Assembly: GCF_023065955.2 (NCBI RefSeq)
Contig: NW_026623089.1
Span: 28,364,767 to 28,428,766 of the forward strand
Direction: 5' to 3'
Source: Ursus arctos
Lineage: Eukaryota; Chordata; Mammalia; Carnivora; Ursidae
DNA: 64,000 nucleotides
Positions 22,370 to 33,297 of this stretch are shown here, piece by piece. The notes beneath the pieces were generated by a model. It worked only from the letters and a program-made list of their open reading frames with translations. It made no database searches and had not been told where the DNA came from. The translations under genes were made by a program, and so were the position numbers. The stretch's first letter is position 1, and each line of letters starts with the position of its first letter.

Positions 22370-22676
22370 ATATATGATGTAGTGGTTAAAACCTCAGGCT
22401 TTGGAATTAAGCCTGGTTCAAATGCTGGCTCTATCTTTTACTAGCTGTGTAGATTGGAACATGATATTTATTGTTCCTAAAGCTATTTCTCTATTTGTTA
22501 AACTGGTGAAATAATAGTATATTATTTCATATATGCTATAAATATATGTTTACAAATATGAAAATTTAAGAAATATGTATTTCACATATATTAAAATTAA
22601 TATATAATTCATACAGGTAAGTAATTTGTATGTTGTGAGAGTTAAATGAGATAATTTGTATAAAATCATAGCACAA
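22370..22676 (+). mobile_element. MIR SINE, left part
   Basis: Sense MIR: GATGTAGTGGTTAAAACCTC, GCTGGCTCTATCTTTTACTA, GCTGTGTAGATTGGAAC, and after an AT-rich expansion GTTAAATGAGATAATTTGTA. Its 3' end is displaced to 22851 by a nested L1 fragment. Confidence 0.7.
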
Positions 22677-22850
22677 CTGCATGAGGAATATGGTCAATGA
22701 TACTGTGATAGTGATGTATGGGGACAGATGGTAGCTATATTTGTGGTGAACATAGCATAATGTATTAACTTATTGAATCACTGTGTTGTACACTTGCAAC
22801 AAATGTAACATCGTGTGTCAACTACACTCAAAAAATTTTTTTTAAATGCC
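22677..22850 (+). mobile_element. Carnivore L1 3' fragment nested in the MIR
   Basis: GGAATATGGTCAATGATACT, GGGGACAGATGGTAGCTA and CACTGTGTTGTACACTTGCA match the 3' UTR of a carnivoran L1 subfamily I remember; an A-rich tail follows at about 22830. The insertion is bounded by TAGCACAA at 22669-22676 and 22851-22858 (the similarity extends leftward imperfectly), a target-site duplication. It is 5'-truncated to about 170 bp. Confidence 0.7.
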
Positions 22851-22885
22851 TAGCACAATGCTAGGTATGTATAAGCATTTTATAG
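22851..22885 (+). mobile_element. MIR SINE, right end
   Basis: TAGCACAATGCTAGGTATG is the displaced MIR 3' end (CTTAGCACAGTGCCTGGC in the family). Confidence 0.6.
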
Positions 22886-23141
22886 AACATATATAATATC
22901 ATTGCAAAGAACCTATTTTAAATGAGAACACAACAGTTCTCTAAGGCAGACAGTATTTATCTCACCTCTGCTATTTATTATATGTTTTATAATGAAGTCT
23001 CAGAGAGTTTAAGTGACTTACTTCCCAGACTATACCACCTTCAAGTTGGGTTAGCTGTCCCTCCTGCGAATTTACAAAGAATCCTGTTCTTACATTGTTA
23101 AAGTATTAATTACAAGATAATACAGTAAGTCATTCAAAATG

Positions 23142-23252
23142 ACATGTGGGCAGAGATCATGTTTGTTGTCTTCATAGTTGACTTCTGATTGCCCAGCTCA
23201 CTGCCTATCACAATATTAAGTCTCCAGTATGTGATTATTGAATGAATAGATT
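23142..23252 (+). mobile_element. L2 LINE 3' end
   Basis: GGGCAGAGATCATGTTTGTT, TTGCCCAGCTCACTGCCTAT and TATTGAATGAATAGAT match the L2 3' terminus. Confidence 0.6.
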
Positions 23253-23274
23253 AAATGCCAACATCACAATTTTT

Positions 23275-23467
23275 TTTTTAAAGATTTTATTTATTTATTC
23301 GACAGGATAGAGACAGCCAGCGAGAGAGGGAAAACAAGCAGGGAGAGTGGGAGAAGAAGAAGCAGGCTCACAGCAGAGGAACCTGATGTGGGGCTTGACT
23401 CCATAACGCTGGGATCATGCCCTGAGCCGAAGGCAGACACTTAACCGCTGTGCCACCCAGGCGCCCC
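23275..23467 (-). mobile_element. CAN SINE (SINEC, bear/pinniped-type head)
   Basis: A tRNA-derived carnivoran SINE in antisense. On the minus strand it runs from a GGGGCGCCTGGGTGGCACAG head (A-box-like TGGCACAGCGG) through the GAG-rich body to an AATAAATAAATAAAATCTTT tail. It is flanked by a perfect duplication (CCAACATCACAATTTT at 23258 and 23468). The head variant is shared only with the copy at 51201. Such elements depend on L1 machinery to move. Confidence 0.9.
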
Positions 23468-23661
23468 CCAACATCACAATTTTTATGTAGTAAATCATCC
23501 CTCCTCTTTTCCATTTCCATTCTTATTTCCAAATCTTATTGCCATTATACTCATGCTTCTTAGGTACTACACTAGATTGAAAGAATGAAGGCTATAGAGA
23601 TACACAAAACGCTCTTCCTATTCTAGGCATGTGAGGCTTATTACAGATAGCAGATGGATAG

Positions 23662-24104
23662 TGTAGTAGTTTCCTGTAGCTCCAATAACAAACTACTACA
23701 AGCATGGTAGCATAAAACAATAGAAATGTATTCTGTCATAGTTCTGGAGGCCAGAAGTTCAAAATCAAGGTGTTGTCAAGGGCCTGCATCATTTGAGGGC
23801 TCTTCAGGAGGCTCTGTTCCTTGCCTCTTCAAACTTCTGGTGGTTCTAGGCATCCGTTGGCTTATGGGTCCATCACTCCAGTCTCTGCCTCTGCGGTTAC
23901 ATTGCCTCCTCCTTTTTTATCTGTTCCCTGTGTGTCTCTTATACAGAGTTAGGACCCACACAGATACTCCAAGATGATCTCATCTCTATTCTTTAAGTTA
24001 ATTCATTCTGTAAAAACCCCTTTTAAAAAATAAGGTGACATTCATAAGTTCCATGGATTAGACGTGAATATTTTGAGGGGGTCATTTTTTTTTAGCCTAC
24101 CACA
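23662..24104 (-). mobile_element. MaLR solo LTR (MLT1/MST type)
   Basis: A 443-bp LTR from TG at 23662 to CA at 24104, flanked on both sides by GATAG (23657-23661 and 24105-24109), the 5-bp duplication left by integration. In antisense order it has AACAAACTACTACAAG, CAGTTCTGGAGGCCAGAAGT, TGTGTCTCTTATACAG and the closing AGCCTACCACA. No internal retroviral sequence is next to it, so it is a solo LTR left by recombination or a lone copy. The family is ERVL-MaLR. Confidence 0.85.
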
Positions 24105-24419
24105 GATAGCAACCACTGTCAAGTCCATTTTTATGAGGGTACAAACAGTTCCTTACTTCAGGTGTGAGGAATGATTATGTTGCCAACCATAAATAGAGAG
24201 ATGGCAATAAGTATAAAACACAGCTCAACCATGCTTAAGGACTGTCTTTTTGAAGTATATTAAGTTCTGAATATCTTTCCAGCCACCCATGCTAAGTTCT
24301 TATTGAGAAACTTATGCATTCAACCCTCCTCCCCCCAACCCCAATCAGGAAAGATAGTGGAATACAGGCTCTATATTTTAAATCGCTTGGCTACAAATCC
24401 CTCACTCTACCCCCATCAT

Positions 24420-24985
24420 TTCTAGTTGATGAGGTTGTGGAATATAGGTGAGAAAGAATTCTTGAGATGTCTTTGGTGCAAAATGGTGGTTTATGAAAGC
24501 ACGGGGACAGGACCCATGGGTAGAAAGAGCTGCTGCCCCAGGTTGTGAGGGGTGGCTGATTATATACTATGGGGTTGGGGGAGGTAAGGAAAAAGGAGGT
24601 TTCAAAAGGATTTTCATATGTTAAAGAGGGCCTTGCTATTGTCAAGTTAAGGTTGTTTCTCCCTCTAGTAAGGCATTAACATGAAGACAGTTGGCAACTT
24701 CCTGGAGGCTGCAGATTATAAGGACATTTAATTGTATTTACATTCCCTTCTGGAAGCTAGGTTATTGATAGAAATGCTTTGTTCTTGTAGACGGCTAAAA
24801 TATTTGTAAACTGAGGGAGACTCAAGTCTTTCAGGATTGTGGTCTCCATAGGTTAATTATTTCTTTGTCCTTTAGGGCAGCCAGAGTGCCTGAGGAATGT
24901 CACATACATCCCATGGTGGTGGGGGGGGGGAGTTGCGGGGTGTCAGTTTCTGCTTTGTCCTGAGCTTTCCTTCTGTTCCCTCATC
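24420..24985. mobile_element. Probable retrovirus-type LTR, carnivoran
   Basis: TGAGAAAGAATTCTTGAGAT, GGTGCAAAATGGTGGTTTAT, GGCAACTTCCTGGAGGCTGC and TGCCTGAGGAATGTCAC recall an endogenous-retrovirus LTR I associate with carnivores. I see no TSD and cannot fix its ends or strand. A G12-like run (24919-24930) lies inside. No viral coding sequence is present. Confidence 0.4.
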
Positions 24986-24994
24986 ATAGTCATC

Positions 24995-25145
24995 TCACCT
25001 TGGGTAAGTCTTGTCTGTAAAATAGGAATTATAATAGTACTTACCTCATTGGGTTATTGTAAGGATTAAAGGAATTAATACATGTAAAGCATTTAGAGCA
25101 ATGCCTGATGAAGAGTAAGTAATTGGTTAATGTATATTAACTATT
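24995..25145 (+). mobile_element. MIR SINE
   Basis: Sense MIR: ACCTTGGGTAAGTCTTGTC, TAATAGTACTTACCTCATTG, GGAATTAATACATGTAAAGC and AGCAATGCCTGATG. Confidence 0.75.
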
Positions 25146-25149
25146 AGCT

Positions 25150-25290
25150 ATTGTTGTACTTGCCTTTTTTGGGGATACAGAAGAAATATAAGACATGGTC
25201 CCTTTCCTTGAGGGAAATACAGAAATTACATTTAGGGAAAATCTGGAAAATACAGGACAATATAGTTGAATTCTAGTTGAGGGATGAGAG
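25150..25290 (-). mobile_element. L2 fragment, antisense (weak)
   Basis: GGGGATACAGAAGAAATATA and GGTCCCTTTCCTTGAGGGAA resemble the antisense L2 3' region. Confidence 0.4.
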
Positions 25291-26520
25291 ACCAAAGTCA
25301 AGAGGTCTGTCTTGAGGTTGTTATGGTAAATCACATGTGCGATAAGGGGGCCTGAACTGGAGCTGTAGAACAGAGTAGAAGGGTTGGGTAAGTGAAGAGT
25401 TTTAAAGAACAGTGGACCAATATTTGGAAACTTGATTCTACCATGTTATAGGGGAAAAGCGATTTTTTTCTTAGTTTCATTCTACTTCTAAAACCAGCAT
25501 TGGTTAGACTTTTTCTCTAAGGTGAATTAATGATAAGATTCCTTCCAGAGCTCAGTTGTTCTGAATCTGAACTCTTCTGAGTTTTGAAGAAATCCCAAAG
25601 GTCCAACAATTTGTTCAGGTGAACTGAGTGTTGGAAGCCTAACCTAGTTCCAGCCTCTACTGTTGCCTGAATTATTCTCTGCTGAATAATCTATCCTTAT
25701 TCTCACTCACTCCTGCTCTTACAGTTCTTGAAACACATGGGCTGGGTGCCTCTATATGACAGGAGACTTCCTGAATAAACTACATATGCTTACATTTTTC
25801 TTTAAATATTCTCTTTCCAGTCCCTTCCTCTGTTAGAAATACAGAGAGATAGCCAGGAAGAAAGAAGAGCAAAAGTCTTGAGAAAAGAGGTGGCTGTTGT
25901 TTCTTTTCTTTGAACAGTTAGTGTAATCTTACAGTAGATTTTTACTTTTTAATTATGCAGCTGAGTACAACTGAATCAGCCAGATATAGCAACGTTATAA
26001 TCTCAGCAACTGTTGCAGTTTCTCTATCAAATCTAATAAAATTTCATGAAAAGCAGTCACCAAACACGTGAAAAAGGAATCCACTTAGGAAATAAAGTTG
26101 AAGATAAAATTAAAACCAAATTAGAAGAACATTCTTACCTTATTGTCATAATTCAGCATTCATGCAGTTGTTATTCATTCAAAGAAGATGAATCTAATAT
26201 TTCATCTGCTCTGTTGAACACCAGAATAACAGAACTAATAGCATTAAGCTTTCCCACTACTAAAGGTTTGACGTTATCTTTCTTTAGCATCAGTTCCCTG
26301 CTTCCAAAATAGTACATCTGCAGTCATCTTCAGTTAGTGGTGGTAGCTGGAGAGAGTAAAAATTAACAAGGCAGTAAGGTTTTCAGTTACTTTATAATGA
26401 ATGTTATTGGGCCTAAAGCTGAATTATCGTGCCTAACATATAATTTCAAATTTTCCACGATCTCTTTCTGTGACCACCAAGTAATTGTTTTCTCTATCAA
26501 GTTGCTACAGTCTTTTAAAG
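25291..26520. other. Non-coding stretch, nothing recognised
   Basis: About 1.2 kb with no gene or named repeat. A frame of 88 codons at 26046-26312 has no family features and no splice context I trust. Confidence 0.4.
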
Positions 26521-26523
26521 ATA

Positions 26524-26711
26524 CAGGCTTCCCCTGCTGTCTGGAAGTTCCCTTTAAGCCACTTTGCTTTTATGAAAGACCTACATTAGTACCTGTTTTT
26601 GTAAACCTAAAGAAATCCAAAGGGGATTTTCCCCTTTACAGAATGTTAATCACTTGCCATTGTAAAAGGTTTCATGGGAACACTGTACTTTCAGCTAGCA
26701 GGGGAAACCTG
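26524..26711. mobile_element. MITE with terminal inverted repeats, TA-flanked
   Basis: The left end CAGGCTTCCCCTGCTGTC matches the reverse complement of the right end (AGCAGGGGAAACCTG) at 14 of the first 15 positions, and more weakly for about ten further bases. Both ends abut TA (26522-26523 and 26712-26713), the target-site duplication of Tc1/mariner elements. At 188 bp it has no room for a transposase and would have been moved in trans. A 138-codon frame crossing it is accidental. Confidence 0.75.
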
Positions 26712-26713
26712 TA

Positions 26714-27797
26714 TTTTATTTTGTATTACAAATTATTCTCTTTGCTCACTCAAGTTCCCCTGTATTTTGAACTTCTCTTATGTCACTGTGTATGTGTGTG
26801 GTGGTATTGGTAGTTTCGGATATGGTGCATGATGAGGATGAGTATAGTTTTTTAATTAAAGGAATTATTTCATTTCTGTCCATTTTGCTCATCATAGGCA
26901 ACTTGCAAAATACAGAGAAGTAGAAAAAAGCAATTTGCAAAATACAGACAAGTTAAAAACATTACCCAAACATTCTTTTAGAAAATTCCAATGACAAACA
27001 TGAGCATATTAGCCAAATGAAAAAAAAGTTATATTCTTGTTCTTTTAAGTTGTTCACATTTAGTAAAGCAAATTTGGGATTTATCCTTTGTTATAGCTAA
27101 GATGTGATCATCAAGACCATCTATTTCAGAAGTACTATGTACATAGCAGATGCCATTTTAAGTTTTGTGGTCCTGGATATTTTACTTTGGAGACAGCATC
27201 TTCATTATATGTGAGAAGTTACCTTCAGAAACAAAGGTGTTTGTGGGCAGGAAATTCTTTGAGCATTCTTAAATAGAGATATATTGGAGGAATATTCTGA
27301 AATTAGTGAATCAGCTTGGCACTTTTACTTGGGTAGTAGCTTTTTCTGAAAGATGTTTCTTTGTGGCAGAGTTGTGACTTGCAGTTAATCTAGACAGAAG
27401 ATTGCTTGTTTTTTCAGGTAATTTTGACATACTGGTAATCATATTTATATAGCTCAAACAGAAAATGCAAACACCGTCATTTTTTGTTACTGCTTTGTTG
27501 AGGGCTTTCTTGGTAAGGGTTACCACAACCTCTGATTGATGGAAGATACAATTAACCTTAAATTTATAGTTCATTAGTATAGTTTATTATTGTTCCCACT
27601 TGATTTATACAAATCATTGCAAAATTACATTGTATAGTGGAAGCCACTGCAGCCCTTATAAGAAAAACACATTCACAGATTTCTTTTTGGTTCCTTAGTA
27701 AAATCTAGAAAAATATACACACAGTTCAGCATGATGATGTTACCATTATATGACTTAGGAATCAATATATACAATTTATCATCTTAAAAAAAATGAT
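26714..27797. other. Non-coding stretch, nothing recognised
   Basis: No gene or named repeat seen. A short direct repeat GCAAAATACAGA.AAGT occurs at about 26905 and 26938. Confidence 0.4.
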
Positions 27798-27992
27798 GGT
27801 GCCTGGGTGGCTCAGTCTGTTAAGCGTCTGCCTTCGGCTTAGGTCATGATCTCTGGGTCTTGGGATCAAGCCTCGCATCAGGCTCTCTGCTCAGCGGAGA
27901 GTCTGCTTCTCCCTCTCCCTCTGCCCCTTCCACTGTTCGCTCTCTCTCTCTCAAATAAATAAAATCTTTAAAAAAAATAAAAATTTAAAAAA
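27798..27992 (+). mobile_element. CAN SINE (SINEC)
   Basis: Sense copy: GGTGCCTGGGTGGCTCAGTC (A-box-like TGGCTCAGTCTG), GGTCATGATCTCTGGGTC, a CT-rich body with a CTCTCTCTCTC run, AAATAAATAAAATC and an A-rich tail. The target-site duplication is not clear because the flanks are A-rich. Confidence 0.9.
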
Positions 27993-28159
27993 GATCATCT
28001 GTATCAAAAGTGTTTTGATGTCTAAACAAGGAACATGTCCACAGAGTTGTCCCCCAAAATACGTATCTTATAAACATATTGAGAGATAACTGCGTCAAAT
28101 GATTCTAAGAACTAAAATGCTTTCTGCTTTGCTGATTCCCTAATCAGCAAGGTAGGACT

Positions 28160-28181
28160 AAAAAAAATAATAATAATAATC
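28160..28181. repeat. (AAT)n microsatellite
   Basis: About five AAT units after an A-run. Confidence 0.85.
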
Positions 28182-28349
28182 ACTAGGATGATTGTCTTCC
28201 TTCTGTTGGCAGTCTTCACCTTTTTGGGATGGAAGTTGATAGGGTGGTTTGAGCTAATTAAGAGAGGAGAGGAGGAAGGAAAGGCAGTAGCAAAGTTGTT
28301 CTATTTATTACATAAATGATGAGGCAATATCGAATAAACAGCCTGGTAG

Positions 28350-29490
28350 AGCAGAATAGAGATCTCAAAGAACAGTGAGTGTGTGTGTTATTTATGTATG
28401 ATAAAAAATCAGTGGACCTCTATGTGGAAGATAAGTCCATAAAGTTAACAGAAGAAATAATGAATATATGTGTGATCCAAAGGCTCAATAAATGACCTCT
28501 TGATAAAATTTTAAGGCACAACCCGTAAGGCAAACACTGATAAATAAAAATTAAGAATTTTTGTGCATTGAAGCCTCCAGGGCCAAAGTTAAAGACAGAT
28601 GACAGAAAAGGAGAATATATAGGCAATGTGTATAACCAACAAGAGATTAATATCTTGGGTATATATGGAACTCCTGGAATCAACAAGAAAAGAAAAATAG
28701 GTGAAGGATAGGAATAGACAATTTACTTAGGAGAAAACCTTAAATGCTAGCAAGCATGTGCTCAAAATCATTAATAATTTTGTAGACACACATTGTAGAA
28801 GCAATGGGATACTACCTGTTAGACTAGCAAAGTTAGAAAGTTTGATAAAGCCAAGTGTTGGCAAACACGAGGGGTATGGGAACCGTCGTGCACTGCTGGT
28901 AGGATTGTAGACTAGTGCAGCCATTCTGCAGAGCAAATAAAGAGTATCCTTGCTCTCTGACTTTGAAATTCCACTCCTGTTTTTTTACTTCCATGGAAAT
29001 TCTCATGTGGACTTATAAAGGGACATGTACAGGGTATTCATGAGCGTTACTTGTGGTGAGGGAGTTGGAGCAATTTGGGTGTTTATCAGTGGAGGAATGC
29101 ATAGATAAAATGTGGTGATTGCACAACATGTATTATGCAGTAATTAAAAGCAACCAATTTGTTGTTATGTAGCAACTTGGATGGGTCATAAAAGCATTGC
29201 AAAAGAAACAGACAGCAATATACAGTACAATACCATTTATATGAATTAAAAATACAAATGCTCACAAAATAGTGCACATTTATAAAAGCACATGCAAAGA
29301 AAAATACATTACACACATTTAAGTGGTTGTCTGTCTTAAGGATGGGGGCTTGAATGTGGTGTGGGTATAAAGAGAAACAAAAGTAAATGCAACAAGAGTG
29401 GGGCTTTGCAAAGAGTGATGATGATGATGTGTCATGAACTGAGTATAATTAATTCTACACTCTGCACTTGATATCACAAGCAAAACAAAT
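28350..29490 (+). mobile_element. Old L1M LINE-1, ORF2 3' part
   Basis: Sense remains of the ORF2 C-terminal region: CAAGAGATTAATATCTTGG, AGCAATGGGATACTACCTG, GCCAAGTGTTGGCAAACACG, GTGCACTGCTGGTAGGATTG, GGAATGCATAGATAAAATG and CAACTTGGATGGGTCATAAA come in the expected order. Every frame is interrupted. It is 5'-truncated and its 3' end is indistinct. Minus-strand frames here (for example 29086-29316) are antisense shadows. Confidence 0.8.
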
Positions 29491-30329
29491 GTTATAACAA
29501 TTAACAGAATTAATAATAACAGAAATTAAAAATAAAAAATTACAGTTCCTCTACAGATTCATATTGTTTGAAAGAATGAATTTTGTTATTTTGGTTGTTG
29601 TAAGTCTTTGTAACTGGTGCATGACATGTAGTGGTAAGTGCCAGGTAAATTTATATTAATTAAATGAGTAAAATAAATGGAGGAAAGAATACAACTAATT
29701 ATTTCTCAGTAACCCTGCATTTCTTACAGTTGTTATCTCTAAGTTTTAAACTGCTCTGTATCAGGGAAATAAATATAGCCTCCATTTTGGTTGCTCTGCC
29801 CACCGTATCACAGACTGCTTTAATTAAATTAGAGACATATATATGAAATACAAATTTGATTGCTTCCATGGTCAAATTCTTTTTTGGCTCCATTTAAGCT
29901 TTTTTGGGGGAAAATGACTTTAGAAAATGTAACAGGCCCATGATTTGGCTTCTGACTACATCTTTTTGCTTCATCTTTTTCTTCAAGCACCCTGAGTTCC
30001 TTGTCATAGGGAACCTCTTTTATTTCACAAATATGATATGTTCTTTGATTCCCATTTGCCTCTACCCATTTTGATCCTAGAATAATGCTCTTTCAGTCAA
30101 GAAATTTACAAGGTGGTTTCAGATACTTGGGACAATCAAAAAAATCTGTTTCAGGCCAGTTGTTTTTGTTAAGCATTATCCTGGTTCAAGGGATGCAAAG
30201 ATAAGAGAAAAGGATACATCACTTAAGTTAATGTGCTTTTTAGTATCAGCTCACTTGATTGAACAGGGCTGCCAAATCATTAATTTTCCACTAATTTAAC
30301 TTTATCCTTGCCTTCATTGAGCTAGAGAA
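29491..30329. other. Non-coding stretch, nothing recognised
   Basis: No gene or named repeat seen; short frames only. Confidence 0.4.
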
Positions 30330-30480
30330 GTTTTGTAATTATAAAATGTCGGAGTTGCAAGGGGCCTCTAAGGTCAGACTAGTGCAAACTCTGGTTCAGA
30401 ACTGAGGGCACTGATTAGGAACTGGTTAGGAACTGAAGGCAATAGGGGGAAGTGAATGGCTTAATGCCACAACACATTCT
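30330..30480 (-). mobile_element. MIR-like fragment (weak)
   Basis: GGAGTTGCAAGGGGCCTCTA and GGTTCAGAACTGAGGGCAC recall an old MIR3/MIRc-like SINE. A small imperfect direct repeat, ATTAGGAACTG / GTTAGGAACTG, sits at 30413-30436. Confidence 0.35.
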
Positions 30481-31074
30481 GTCTTCAATCAAGGATACTT
30501 TCTAGAAACCTCATCATGCTGCTTTTTAGTTAACCTCAAATATAAGGACCCAACATGAACACTTACCTAGAAAGATAAAACCAGAAGCATAAAGAAGAGA
30601 AGGTTAAAGTACAGACTGGTCCATTTGCCACCTGAGGCTTGTGGCATTTTTCATTTCCTGTAGAATAGGGGAAGTCTGGGCAAAAACAGTTGGCATTAGG
30701 CTTCAGATCAGTGCAACTGTTAACTGTCTGAAGTACAAATGAACAGTGGACATTTCCTTTCTAATGCCGAAGAGCAGATGGAAAAAGGAAAGGTTCATAT
30801 AAAAAGCTTTGGTTTGCTAAGACTTGACTTATGTAAACTTGGCTTTACTTAGTTTTCCATCAGCCAAGATAAATTTTTCCTGGTGCATAAACATATATGT
30901 TATGCTCAGCCTTGAGTAGTTTCTTGTGTGAGGAATAAGAAGCCCTGAGAGGAGTCTCATTGGGAAATCATATTACCACCTCCCCCCTTTTTATTATAGA
31001 TAGCCATTTAATTATCTAGTAAAGTAAAATGACTTTGATTGACATAAACAAGGAGTTTTATAAGAGTCTCTACA
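30481..31074. other. Non-coding stretch, nothing recognised
   Basis: No gene or named repeat seen. Confidence 0.4.
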
Positions 31075-31632
31075 ATAGATGGTCCCTGACTTAAGATGGT
31101 TTTACTTACAATTTTTTTTTTTTACTTTACTGTGTTGTTAGAGTGATATACATTCAATTGAAACCGTACTGTGAGTTTTAAATTTTGATGTCTTCCTGGG
31201 CTAGCAATATGTGGCATGATACTCTCTCCTGATGTTGGGCAGTGGTAGCAATGAGCCTCAGCTCCTGGTCAGAGGCATGGGATCATGGGGCAGTGTGGGG
31301 GCAGGGAGGCGGTAAACAACCCATATACTTACAACCAATCTGCACCCATACAACCATGCTGTTTTTCACTTTGAGTACATATTCAATAAATTACATGAGA
31401 TATTAAGTACTTTATTATAAAATAGCTTTCGTGTTAGATGATTTTGCCCAACTATAGGCTAACATAAGTGTTCTGAGCCCATTTAAGGTTGGCTAGGCTA
31501 AGCTAGGATATTTGGCAGGTTAGGTATATTATTTAATTAAGTCAAAGTTTAAGTCAAAGTTTCTGACTTTGGATATCTTCAATTTACAATGGGTTTTACC
31601 CCATTGGATGTCAAGGAAGATCTGTAATAACT
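31075..31632. mobile_element. Tigger-like DNA transposon, nonautonomous
   Basis: One end reads ATAGATGGTCCCTGACTTAA, and the reverse complement of the other reads TACAGATCTTCCTTGACATC, imperfect terminal inverted repeats about 555 bp apart. Inside are CAATTGAAACCGTACTGTGA, ATACAACCATGCTGTTTTTC, TGATTTTGCCCAACTATAGG and TTGGCTAGGCTAAGCTAGGA, which I recognise from a common Tigger-derived family. No transposase is encoded. A 12-bp tandem duplication (TAAGTCAAAGTT, 31538-31561) has arisen inside it. Confidence 0.7.
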
Positions 31633-31874
31633 TTATAGAAGTCAGGGAATTTAATGATAAGAAACCTGAACAACATAGCTATGGGGATCCAGACAGTGCT
31701 GATTACCCAGAACAAACTAAGCATATGCTTAGGGTGCTAGCAAAAAAAGGTCAATGAGAAAAATAATATATATTTTTGTAAAAAGCATAAAGTGGGCACC
31801 ATGGAGAAAATCAGAAATTTGCTGGGCTTCCTTACACTTTCTTTCCTTTACAGGTTACTAATTGTTTTTATTTT

Positions 31875-32068
31875 ATTATTTTTTAAAGATTTTTTTAATT
31901 CTTTTGAGAGAGAGACAGAGAGAGAGAGCATGAGCAGGGGGGGAAGCAGAGGGAGAAGCAGACTCCTCACTGAGGAAGGAGCCTGACGTGGGGCTCGATC
32001 TCAGGACCCTGGAATCATGACCTGAGCTGAAGGCAGACGCTTAACCAACTGAGCCACCCAGGCACCCC
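31875..32068 (-). mobile_element. CAN SINE (SINEC)
   Basis: Antisense copy: TTAAAGATTTTTTTAATTC tail, GA-rich body, GACCTGAGCTGAAGGCAGAC, and AACTGAGCCACCCAGGCACC at the head. The perfect 15-bp duplication AATTGTTTTTATTTT lies at 31860-31874 and 32069-32083. Confidence 0.92.
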
Positions 32069-32083
32069 AATTGTTTTTATTTT

Positions 32084-33289
32084 GAATTACATGGTGAGAG
32101 ATGTGTAGGACTAAGTTTTCAGTCCTATAAAGGTTTTAGCCAGTCCTTGATGTAAAAAATTCATTATTTAAGCCAGGAGTAAATGAGTCATGTGTGCAAT
32201 AGACTTGTTTCCGGTATTCCCTAAGGCCTGAACATTTCAGTCTTGAGTGGATCAGACACTCCCTCTCTTCTTTCTTCTAGCCCCTGGTCAATTTGGAAGG
32301 ACACCCACCATAATTGGGTCATTTCTGAACTCTCCCAAGTTAAAATCTTATGAGGCATCTATCCATAACAAGTGGCAGTTTAGGGTCACTAGTGGTTACT
32401 CAACTGAATCATCATCCAAATATTTTACTTTATTTGCTTTACCAGTTCATTATTTAAATTATTTTTTTTCCAAACTTAGCTTAGAGTCTGTCTGAGGCTT
32501 GACCACATGTGAAGTTTGACATTTTAAAGGTCAGATGGTTTGAGTTATTTGTATGTAAGTCAACAGATTTGTTTTTTCTTTTAAACAGGGAAATGTCTAT
32601 TGTTTTTTCCACTTGAAAAACTAAATAAAATACACAAATATCTCATGAGCTTTCCTCAGACTTTCCCAGAAAGAGTCTGTATTTGTGCCGAGACAAAGCA
32701 GAGGGAAGTTTCAAATTCAGATGGTTTGGAGACAGTTCACATTGCAATAGCTCAAGGGTTAGCTAAGGGAAAACCTGTGGAAGGAAGACTTCTACTGGCA
32801 TAAATGACGAGAAGAAAATATGACTTCTACATGTCTGTTATAGCAGTCTACAGTATCATAAGCTTCACTGCAGAGCCACATTTGAGGCATGACTGGGATG
32901 GGACTAATAGAGTAGATGTGCTAATCTGTTTCTGGGATATTCTATTGCTTCTTAACTTAAACCAGCTCCAGTGTTCCTATCATCTTTTGAGCTTAAGCTT
33001 TCATGGAAACTGAAGGTAAAACTCAGAAGAAAACATTTTGGAGTCTACCACGTTCTCCTTTCTGCTCTCTCCTCTAAAGCATGGTTCATATGGCCGGGGG
33101 TTATCTTCTTAGAATGCAAACCAGATCATACAGTCCCTTCATAAAATCCTAACTTTTTTTCATAGCCTGAAAGATGCATGATCTGCATGATCTGAACTCC
33201 AGCCTAGAAGGATGTCTACACAGTACTCCAATAGAAAGTTTAAGGTAGAAGATGATTTCAATTTGTAAAATGTTTATGGGTAACAAAAC
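32084..33289. other. Non-coding stretch, nothing recognised
   Basis: About 1.2 kb without gene or named repeat. A tandem duplication of TGCATGATC occurs at about 33175-33193. Confidence 0.4.
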
Positions 33290-33297
33290 AATGTCAA

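Noticed and set aside
26397..26813. 138-codon plus-strand frame
   Set aside because: It runs through the MITE at 26524-26711 into simple GT-rich sequence; no domain and no splice logic.
27798..27880. tRNA-like region with Pol III A and B boxes
   Set aside because: It is the tRNA-derived head of a SINE; no cloverleaf or anticodon arm of a working tRNA gene.
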